A stretch of DNA of 62,068 bases from an uncultured Myxococcales bacterium (GTDB lineage: Bacteria; Myxococcota_A; UBA9042; DTJE01): assembly GCA_903857665.1 (NCBI GenBank), contig CAIOFV010000158.1, forward strand, positions 1 through 62,068, in the 5' to 3' direction. Position 1 is the stretch's first letter; every line of letters starts with the position of its first letter. This document shows, one piece after another, positions 16,060 to 23,360 of the stretch. The position numbers and the translations under genes were made by a program. The notes beneath the pieces were generated by a model. The model did not search any database, was not told where the DNA came from, and worked only from the letters and a program-made list of their open reading frames with translations.

Positions 16060-18048
16060 ATGGACCTCGATGCCGTGCTCGCGTTGCCGCCGTTCCAGGC
16101 CCTCGATCCGGCCCGTGTGGCGCCCCTGGCCGCCGCGATGGAGGAATGCCCCGCCGACACCGACGACGAGGTCGCACGCCAGGACACCGACGCCGAGGTG
16201 ATGGTGGTGGTCCTCGAGGGGCGGCTGCAGGTCGGGTGGCGCGACGTGGAGGACGGCCTGGAATACGTGGGCGCGCGCCTGGGGCCGGGCGACTTCCTGG
16301 GCCTTTCGGAAATCCTGCTGAACGTCGCTCATCCCAAGTCCGCCTGGGCCACGGAACCGTCCCGCGTGGCCCTGCTGCCCCGCGAGGCGCTGCTGACGGC
16401 CTGCGCCGGGGACCCGGTGCTGTCCACCGCCCTGTACCGCCTCGTCGCCGAACGGCTGAACACGATGGCCGCGCCGGTCGGTGCGCGCATCGTCGATCTG
16501 GCGCGCCTGAAGCTGGACGAGTCGCTGTGGGGCCTGCTTTCCCTGGCGAACATCCGGAAGTACCGCGCGCTGCCGCTGGCCCGCAACGGCCGGGTCCTGG
16601 TGGTGGGCTTCGCGAACGCCGGCGACCTGAACGCCATCGACGACGTCGCGCGCCTGGTCAGCGGCTATCGCGTGCGGGCCGTGGCGCTGGACGGCGGGGA
16701 GTTCGAGCGCTTCCTGCGCACCCGCGTCGTGCCCGTGCTGGAGCGGGTCCGGCCCGACGAGAACCCGCGCGACCGGTGGTTCCAGGTCGTCAGCCAGAAG
16801 TCCACGGACGTCCGGCTGGTGGACGCCATGCCCTCGGTGGCGCCCGAGGAGCGGGGCAAGGCCATTTCCGGCGAGATGGTGGTGGCGCTGGTCAACCGGC
16901 TCATCGGCGAAGCCCTGGAGCTGGCCGCGAGCGACATCCACGTCGAACCGTCAGAGAACGAACTGGTCGTCCGGTACCGCGTGGACGGGCGCCTGAAGCG
17001 CCGCCCCGAGCCGCTGGACATGCGGTTCCACGCGCCCCTGGTGTCGCGCCTGAAGGCCCTGGGCCGCATGGACATCGCGGAAAAACGGCGCGCACAGGAC
17101 GGCCGCCTGTCGGTCGAGCACGGACGCCGCCAGATCGACTTCCGGCTGTCCACGGTGCCGACGCGCTTCGGCGAAAAGCTGGTGCTGCGCATCCTGGATC
17201 CGCAGACGATCCTGATCGACCTCGAGCGCCTCATCCTGCACGACCCGACCTACCAGGCGATGCGCTGGATGATCGAGCAGCCGCAGGGGCTGGTGATCAT
17301 CGCGGGCCCGACGGGCAGCGGCAAGACGACCACGATCTACAGCGCCTTGATGCGCCTGCGCGAAGACGAAATCAACATCGTCACCATCGAGGACCCCATC
17401 GAGTACACCATCGAGGGGATCAGCCAGGTCCAGGTCAACGACGCCGCGGGCGTGTCCTTCGCCAACTCGGTGCGCCACTTCCTGCGCCAGGACCCGGACG
17501 TCATCGTGGTGGGCGAAACGCGCGATCCCCAGACGGCATCGACCACGGTGGAAGCCGCGCTGACGGGCCACCTGGTGTTCACGTCGCTGCACTCGAACGA
17601 CGCGCTGGGCTCGGTGGTCCGCATGCGCGAAATGGGCGTGGAATCCTTCCTGCTGGCCCACACGCTGGTCGGCGTGGTCAGTCAGCGCCTGCTGCGGCGC
17701 ACGTGCCCCCACTGCCGGCAGCCGACCACGTACCACCCGGACCTGGTGCAGCCCCTGGGCCTGTTCGGCAAGGACGAGGGCGTGGGCGGCTTCACGTTCC
17801 TGAAGGGCACGGGCTGCCTGAACTGCAACTACCAGGGCTACAAGGGCCGCGTGGGCGTGTTCGAGTCCCTTCGGGTGGACGAGCGGCTGAGGCCGTTGAT
17901 CGCCGCGGGCGAAACGATGATCGTCATCGAGAAGGCCGCCCGGGAGGCCGGGCTGTTCCTGCCGCTGCGCGAGCATTGCCGGCACCTGCTGATCAACGGC
18001 ATCACCACCCCCGAAGAAGTGGCGCGCGTGCTGTTCGTCACGGACTGA
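16060..18048 (+). CDS. GspE/PilB-family secretion ATPase with N-terminal cNMP-binding-like domain
   Basis: 662 residues from the ATG at 16060 (GGAG seven bases upstream). Residues 1-125 look like a cyclic-nucleotide-binding barrel (LEGRLQVGWRDVEDG, LGPGDFLGLSEILLN, SRVALLPREALL), without the Arg of the usual phosphate-binding cassette. Residues about 165-230 are a T2SSE N-terminal domain (YRALPLARNGRVLVVGFANAGDL). The ATPase has GPTGSGKTTT (Walker A), EDPIEY, RHFLRQDPDVIVVGE, TGHLVFTSLHSNDA, and the zinc tetra-Cys CPHC and CLNC. It should power a type II secretion or type IV pilus machine. No gsp/pil partner genes are near. A diguanylate cyclase gene follows on the same strand. Confidence 0.88.
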   Translation: MDLDAVLALPPFQALDPARVAPLAAAMEECPADTDDEVARQDTDAEVMVVVLEGRLQVGWRDVEDGLEYVGARLGPGDFLGLSEILLNVAHPKSAWATEPSRVALLPREALLTACAGDPVLSTALYRLVAERLNTMAAPVGARIVDLARLKLDESLWGLLSLANIRKYRALPLARNGRVLVVGFANAGDLNAIDDVARLVSGYRVRAVALDGGEFERFLRTRVVPVLERVRPDENPRDRWFQVVSQKSTDVRLVDAMPSVAPEERGKAISGEMVVALVNRLIGEALELAASDIHVEPSENELVVRYRVDGRLKRRPEPLDMRFHAPLVSRLKALGRMDIAEKRRAQDGRLSVEHGRRQIDFRLSTVPTRFGEKLVLRILDPQTILIDLERLILHDPTYQAMRWMIEQPQGLVIIAGPTGSGKTTTIYSALMRLREDEINIVTIEDPIEYTIEGISQVQVNDAAGVSFANSVRHFLRQDPDVIVVGETRDPQTASTTVEAALTGHLVFTSLHSNDALGSVVRMREMGVESFLLAHTLVGVVSQRLLRRTCPHCRQPTTYHPDLVQPLGLFGKDEGVGGFTFLKGTGCLNCNYQGYKGRVGVFESLRVDERLRPLIAAGETMIVIEKAAREAGLFLPLREHCRHLLINGITTPEEVARVLFVTD

Positions 18049-18165
18049 TCCGCCTCCCCCCCAGGCCCGTGATTCCGTTGCGCTGGCAGAAGGTTACGTC
18101 GATGATGCTGACGGCCGCGCGCCCGGCCCGACATACTCGTCTTGTCGCGGGCTGCAGGTGCCGGA

Positions 18166-19110
18166 ATGGCCCATGGCGAGCGTCCTGATGGGCTTCCCCA
18201 CGGGCTCTACAAGGAACTGTTGGACGGTCTGGACGAGGCCGTCTACTTCGTCGATCGGCACCGGCGCGTCCTGTACTGGAACAAGGCGGCCGAGCTGCTG
18301 ACCGGCATCCCCGCCGAGGACATCCTGGGCACGCGTTGCTGCGACCAGCGGATGAAGCACGTGAACGAGGAAGGCGAAGGCCTCTGCCAGGGCGACTGCC
18401 CGCTGGCGCTGACGATCCGTGACGGGATTGCCCGGACCGAGGACGTGTACGTGCGCCATCGCGAGGGCCACCGGGTCCCGGTAGCCACGCGCGTCCTGCC
18501 CATCCGCGACCTGTCCGACACCATCGTCGGCGCCATCCAGATCTCCCGGGACAACAGCGCCCAACTGGCCCTCGACGAACGCACCGCCCGCCTGGAACGC
18601 GCCGCGCTGCTGGATCCGCTGACGGGGCTGCCGAACCGCCGCTGCGTCGAATCCGCGCTGCGCGCCCGGATGGAGGAGTACGACCGCTACGGCTGGGAGT
18701 TCGGGGTCCTGTTCGTGGACATCGACCGTTTCAAGATCGTCAACGACGAACACGGGCACAGCGTCGGCGACCTGGTCCTTCGGATGGTGTCGCGGACGCT
18801 GGCGGCCAACACGCGAACCTTCGACATCCTGGGACGCTGGGGCGGCGAGGAGTTCCTGGCCGTGCTGGCCAACGTGGACAGGGAGGAACTGGGGGCCATC
18901 GCCGAGCGGTCCCGCATGCTGGTGCGCGAGTCCTCGCTCCAGACGGCACTGGGCAGGCTGTCGGTCACGGTGTCGATCGGCGGCACCATGGTGATGCCGG
19001 GCGACTCGGCCGAATCGGTGGTGCGCCGGGCCGATCGGCGGATGTACCTCAGCAAGGCCTCCGGGCGGAATTGCGTGACGGTGCTTCCCGCGCCCGGGGA
19101 ATCGGCGTAG
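18166..19110 (+). CDS. PAS-GGDEF diguanylate cyclase
   Basis: 314 residues from the ATG at 18166 (a TTG at 18142 is also possible). The PAS domain (residues about 15-130) contains a Cys cluster, CCDQ at 58 and GLCQGDCPL near 72-80, seen in a subgroup of bacterial PAS domains and possibly redox- or metal-responsive. A short coiled linker (DERTARLERAALLD) leads to the GGDEF domain with DPLTGLPNR, FVDIDRFKIVND, the active-site GGEEF at 226-230 and an intact inhibitory I-site RTFD at 217-220. It should make cyclic di-GMP with product inhibition. It begins 117 bases after the secretion ATPase stop. Confidence 0.92.
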   Translation: MAHGERPDGLPHGLYKELLDGLDEAVYFVDRHRRVLYWNKAAELLTGIPAEDILGTRCCDQRMKHVNEEGEGLCQGDCPLALTIRDGIARTEDVYVRHREGHRVPVATRVLPIRDLSDTIVGAIQISRDNSAQLALDERTARLERAALLDPLTGLPNRRCVESALRARMEEYDRYGWEFGVLFVDIDRFKIVNDEHGHSVGDLVLRMVSRTLAANTRTFDILGRWGGEEFLAVLANVDREELGAIAERSRMLVRESSLQTALGRLSVTVSIGGTMVMPGDSAESVVRRADRRMYLSKASGRNCVTVLPAPGESA

Positions 19111-19130
19111 CGCCGGCACGCGGGCGCCGC

Positions 19131-21533
19131 CTACGATCGACGAAGCCTGAGGATCCACTGGTCGCAGGTGTCCCGCCCGACCGCACGCTCCTCCAGCACC
19201 TCGAGGGGCCGGCCGCGCAGCAGGCCCACCACGTCCGACGAGTCCCAGTTCCGCAGGTGTTCGTAGCGGCCGGCGGCCTCCCGGTGGGCCCGGGCCGCGT
19301 GGTGCCTGGACCGGACCAGGGGCAGGGGAAGCGATTCGACCAGAAGCGCTTCGCCGCCCGTTCGCAGGCAGGCCGCCAGCACGTCCAGCGCGCGCCCCAC
19401 GTCCCGGAAGTGGTTCAGGCTGCGCAGCGCGACGGCCGCGTCGAAGGGGCCGCCTTCGCCGTCGAACGCCTCGATCGCGCCGAGGTGCAGGTGCAGGGGC
19501 AGGTCGGACGCGCCGGCCGCCGCGATCACCGCCGGGTCCGGGTCCAGGCCGTGGTACTCCACCCGCCCCGAGCGGATGCGATCGGACAGCGACGACAGAT
19601 AGGGAACCCAGCCCATCCCCACGTCCAGCACCCGGCCGGTGCGTCCCGCCAGCCAGTCGTGCACCCGGGCTTCGTCCTCGTGGAAGAACGACGCGGGCGC
19701 GGGGACGAAACAGGCGCAGCAGGTCGGCAGGTCGGGGCAGCCCCGGCAGGGGTGCGACACGATCACCTGCCGGACGTCGCGCCCGAAGTCGTCGATCGCC
19801 GCCTTCCCCGACACGTCCAGGTACAACTGGCCGCGGGCGTGGACCACGTGGCGCACCTCGGCGTCCGTGAAGTCGCACGTGTCGGTGCGGCACAGGATGA
19901 ATCGCGCGTCCACGGCCACGATGACGGCGCGACTGGTGCCGGCGGTGGACAGGCCCAGCGCCCGGGCGGTGCAGTGCGCGGGGTCCAGCACGAAGCCCGT
20001 CAGTTCGCGGACCGGCACGTAGTCGAACGAATTGCTGCCAGGCGGCGCCTCGACGGGGGCGGACGTCGTCGGCCCGACCGCAGGGGCCTGGGGCTGGGAG
20101 TGGGAGTGGGGCTGGGTGGCCGATACAGCGTCGAGCCGGCGCCGGAAGGACGCGTGCGCGGCTTCCAGGAAGCCCTCGGGAATCGCCGGGGGAAGGAAGG
20201 CCGGGCGGTGCTGGAACAGCGAACCGTCCGCGGACGTGCCGGCGTCCGGGGACACCAGGCCCGCTTCCAGGCAGGCATCGAACAGCGGCGTCCCGCGCAG
20301 GGGGGTCGCGAACTGGACCGCCGGCATCGCGCCGTGCGCGTCGCGCAGGCGACCTGCGAAATCGAGCGTCGCCTGGACCGATTCCGGCGTCTCCCAGGGG
20401 AACCCGATGATGAAATGGACCAGTGTCGGAAGGCCCACGCGGGCGGCCTCGGCCACCACGCGCTCGACCTCGGCGGGGTCCTGGCGCTTGCCGATCGGGC
20501 CGGCGAGGTCCGCGGCGCTGGCGCTTTCGGCCGACACGGACAACAGCGAGACCCGGTCCTTCATGCGGGCGATCGCCGAGGCGGTCAGCCGGTCGGCCCG
20601 CAGTCCGTTCGGGAACTCGTACCGCAGATCCAGCCGATCGAAGGCCTTCAGCACGTCCTCGAAGTCGGCGCGCAGGTTCGCCATTTCGTCCAGCACGAAC
20701 AGGCGGCGGGCGCCGTTGTCGCGACGCATGCGGAGGGCCCAGTCCTCGACGACCGCCAGCGGCACGATGCGCTGGATCTTGTGTCCCCCGCCGGGGCGCC
20801 GCCAGCCGGAATTGCTGCTGCAGAAGACGCACCGATTGGGACAGCCGCTGGACGTCATGAAGGGCCGGGTGGCGGCGTCGATGGCGAAGGGATTGGCCCA
20901 CCGGCCGTCGCCGAAGCAGCGGGACAGGAAGCGGCCGTATGCCTGCAGGTCCAGGGCCGACATCATCGGGAACGGCGGCGGTCCGTCCCAGGGGCCGGGA
21001 GGCTCGCTGACGACCTGGCGCGAGGTGCGCAGTGCGACAAGCCGGTCCGGGTGATCGAACGACGGTTCGCCCGAATACCGGAGCACCGCATCCAGCGCGG
21101 GCATGCGGTCGAGGGCCGCCGCGCCGTCGTAGTCCACGGCGTGCATCCCCCCGACGTCGCAGTCGGCCAGCACCAGGGAGGCACCGGGGAACCGGTCGCG
21201 CAGTGCCGCAACCAGGGCCTGGGTGGCCGGATGGGGATCCCAGGGGCACAGGAACGGCGAGGCGCCGACGATGACGACATCGACAGGGGCGTCGGGCAGG
21301 GCCGAAAGGAGGTCGGCTTCCGAAGCGCCGACCCGCCAGCCCGGGGCCTCGATCACGCGATCCGAGGAGGGCAGCGCGAACGCGTCCACCAGCCGAACGT
21401 CGAAGCCGGCGCGGGCGGCACGGGCCGCCGCAAACAGCAGGCCGTGGTGGGCGAACCAGGGATAGTCCACGAAGTCGGCCGGCAGATGCAGCGGCGGGTT
21501 GAGGAACAGCGCGCGTCGGAGGTTCGAGCTCAC
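19131..21533 (-). CDS. Radical SAM-methyltransferase fusion, coupled to aroC
   Basis: 800 residues from a GTG at 21533. Its GTGA overlaps the aroC stop by four bases, which fixes the start and implies coupled translation. Residues about 1-200 look like a B12-binding-type N-terminal domain (LFLNPPLHLPADF, VVIVGASPF). The radical SAM core has the CxxxCxxC cluster at C231/C235/C238 (SGCPNRCVFCSS), then SVSAESASAADLAGPIGKR and FIIGFPWETPESV. A His/Pro linker follows (about 474-500). A Cys-rich segment at 596-608 (CRGCPDLPTCCACF) may hold another Fe-S cluster or zinc. Residues about 633-800 form a class I methyltransferase (VLDVGMGWVPYL, YHGLDPDPAVI, FDAAVALRSLNHF). Substrate unknown. Confidence 0.85.
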   Translation of the reverse strand: MSSNLRRALFLNPPLHLPADFVDYPWFAHHGLLFAAARAARAGFDVRLVDAFALPSSDRVIEAPGWRVGASEADLLSALPDAPVDVVIVGASPFLCPWDPHPATQALVAALRDRFPGASLVLADCDVGGMHAVDYDGAAALDRMPALDAVLRYSGEPSFDHPDRLVALRTSRQVVSEPPGPWDGPPPFPMMSALDLQAYGRFLSRCFGDGRWANPFAIDAATRPFMTSSGCPNRCVFCSSNSGWRRPGGGHKIQRIVPLAVVEDWALRMRRDNGARRLFVLDEMANLRADFEDVLKAFDRLDLRYEFPNGLRADRLTASAIARMKDRVSLLSVSAESASAADLAGPIGKRQDPAEVERVVAEAARVGLPTLVHFIIGFPWETPESVQATLDFAGRLRDAHGAMPAVQFATPLRGTPLFDACLEAGLVSPDAGTSADGSLFQHRPAFLPPAIPEGFLEAAHASFRRRLDAVSATQPHSHSQPQAPAVGPTTSAPVEAPPGSNSFDYVPVRELTGFVLDPAHCTARALGLSTAGTSRAVIVAVDARFILCRTDTCDFTDAEVRHVVHARGQLYLDVSGKAAIDDFGRDVRQVIVSHPCRGCPDLPTCCACFVPAPASFFHEDEARVHDWLAGRTGRVLDVGMGWVPYLSSLSDRIRSGRVEYHGLDPDPAVIAAAGASDLPLHLHLGAIEAFDGEGGPFDAAVALRSLNHFRDVGRALDVLAACLRTGGEALLVESLPLPLVRSRHHAARAHREAAGRYEHLRNWDSSDVVGLLRGRPLEVLEERAVGRDTCDQWILRLRRS

Positions 21534-22885
21534 CGGCGTATGGTACCGGGGCGAACCCCGGTCGGCAATCGGGACGGAGCGGAGCTGCCGGTGATGGCGT
21601 CCAGCACCGCGAGGGCCCTGTCGCGCGGCAGGCCCAGTTCCCGGGCCCTGCGAACCCACGCAGCCCGCAGCGCCTTCGGCGTGATCGGCGGCTTCCGGTC
21701 CGCGGCACCCCCGGCGGCAGCGGCCCGATCCCGGGCGGCCGACACGTCCAGCCGACGGGCCAGCGCCACCAGCAACGCCTCGTCGCATCGATCGATTTCC
21801 AGCGCCCACTCGTCGGCCGTCGGCGACACGCGGGCGATGCCGGCCTGCCGGGACCAGGCATCGGCGAGCACGCAGGCGACCATCGCCTCGGCCACCGGGG
21901 CGATCCGCGGGCACAGGCACGGGTCGTGCCGGCCACGGATCTCGATGGTCGCGGCCTGCCCGTTCCGATCCACGGTTTCCTGCGTCTTGCCGATGGACCC
22001 GGTCGGACGGATCGCCAGGCGCATCACCAGGGGCTGCCCGGTCGAAATGCCGCCCAGCACGCCCCCGGCATGGTTGGAACCGAACCCCCCACCCGGCAGG
22101 GGCCGATCGTTGAACTCCGACCCGTGCAGGCGTGCGCTGGCGAACCCGTCCCCGATCTCGACGCCGCGCACGGCGCCGATGGACATCAGGGCCGATGCCA
22201 GGTCCGCGTCCAGGCGCCTGAACACCGGATCGCCCAGGCCCGGGGGCATGCCCTCGACTCGGATCTCGATCACGCCGCCCACCGAGTCGCCCTCGTCGCG
22301 AGCCTTCCGGACCCGTTCCGCCATCGCCGACGCCACGGCCGGATCGGGACACCGCACCGGGTCCGTTTCCGCGAACGCCGCGTCGAACGTCGCGGCCCGG
22401 ATGCCGTCGATTTCCACCACCGCACCCTCGATGCGGATCCCGTGGCGGTCCAGCAGGCGCCGCGCCACGGCCCCCGCGGCCACGCGCCCGACGGTTTCGC
22501 GGCCCGACAGGCGGCCACCGCCTCGCCAGTCCCGGACCCCGTATTTCGCCAGCCAGGAAAAATCACCGTGGCCCGGCCGGAAGACGTTCTTCAGGTTTTC
22601 GTAGTCCCCCGAGCGGACGTCCACGCTGCGGACCAGGATGCAGACGGGGGCGCCCGTGGTCAGTCCCTCGAACACCCCGGACAGGATCTCGGCACGGTCG
22701 GGTTCGGCGCGGGGACTGTCGAGACCGGTGCGCCCGGGCCGACGGCGGTTCATCTGGGCCTGGACCGTGGCCTCGTCCAGCGGCAACCCGGGTGCGACGC
22801 CATCGATGACGACCCCGACGGCAGGTCCGTGGGACTCACCGAAGGTCGTGATCCGGAAGGCATCTCCACGCGTGTTCGATCGCAT
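21530..22885 (-). CDS. aroC: Chorismate synthase with C-terminal chorismate-mutase-like domain
   Basis: 451 residues from the ATG at 22885, which overlaps the end of aroK by 50 bases. Residues 1-355 are chorismate synthase: FRITTFGESHGPAVGVVIDG, RRRPGRTGLDSPR, RPGHGDFSW, GGGRLSGRETVGRVAAGA, and the GFGSNHAGGVLGGISTG active-site loop. It converts EPSP to chorismate using reduced FMN. About 90 extra residues follow the usual end: EIDRCDEALLVALARRLDVSAARDRAA, then ALRAAWVRRARELGLPRDRALAVLDAITGSS. This matches the helical layout of AroQ-type chorismate mutase, but the DxxRE catalytic segment is not conserved, so activity is uncertain. Last core gene of the shikimate run. Confidence 0.92.
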   Translation of the reverse strand: MRSNTRGDAFRITTFGESHGPAVGVVIDGVAPGLPLDEATVQAQMNRRRPGRTGLDSPRAEPDRAEILSGVFEGLTTGAPVCILVRSVDVRSGDYENLKNVFRPGHGDFSWLAKYGVRDWRGGGRLSGRETVGRVAAGAVARRLLDRHGIRIEGAVVEIDGIRAATFDAAFAETDPVRCPDPAVASAMAERVRKARDEGDSVGGVIEIRVEGMPPGLGDPVFRRLDADLASALMSIGAVRGVEIGDGFASARLHGSEFNDRPLPGGGFGSNHAGGVLGGISTGQPLVMRLAIRPTGSIGKTQETVDRNGQAATIEIRGRHDPCLCPRIAPVAEAMVACVLADAWSRQAGIARVSPTADEWALEIDRCDEALLVALARRLDVSAARDRAAAAGGAADRKPPITPKALRAAWVRRARELGLPRDRALAVLDAITGSSAPSRLPTGVRPGTIRR

Positions 22886-23360
22886 CGCACACCTCGTCGG
22901 GGCCCAGGACGGCCGTGTCCAGGACCAGTCGGGAACAGGCGGCATACCAGGCCTGGCGTCGGGCCAGCAGCGTCGGGATCTCGTCCGCGACGGCGCCGCC
23001 GGTGACGGGCGGACGGTCGCTCCCCAGCACGCGCGTGCACAGGGTCCCGACCGGGCACGCCAGCCAGACGGTGAACGCGCGGGTCAGGAGGCGCCGCGTG
23101 CCCTTGTCCTCCACGGCGCCGCCCCCGGTGGCCACCACGGCTGTCCCTGCGTCGAGCACCTCGCGAAGGGCCTGGGCCTCGGCCTCCCGGAAGTCGGCGA
23201 CCCGCCCCTGTGCGAAGAGCTGCGGGATGGGAGCCCCCAGCCGCGCCTCGACCGCCTGATCGGAATCCACGAAGGGAATCCCGAGGCGTGCGGCCAGCAG
23301 CCGCCCGATGGTCGTCTTGCCCGCGCCGCGCATCCCCGTCAGAGCGATCACCGGGCGCAT
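22836..23360 (-). CDS. aroK: Shikimate kinase
   Basis: 174 residues, the usual length. Walker A GMRGAGKTT lies near residue 9; shikimate-binding residues appear in FVDSDQAVE (Asp), VADFREAEAQAL (Arg) and ATGGGAV; the lid carries DRPPVTG. It phosphorylates shikimate at O3. The start ATG at 23360 overlaps the end of the aroD-aroE-aroA fusion by 13 bases, and its end overlaps aroC by 50, so all are translationally coupled. Confidence 0.96.
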   Translation of the reverse strand: MRPVIALTGMRGAGKTTIGRLLAARLGIPFVDSDQAVEARLGAPIPQLFAQGRVADFREAEAQALREVLDAGTAVVATGGGAVEDKGTRRLLTRAFTVWLACPVGTLCTRVLGSDRPPVTGGAVADEIPTLLARRQAWYAACSRLVLDTAVLGPDEVCDAIEHAWRCLPDHDLR

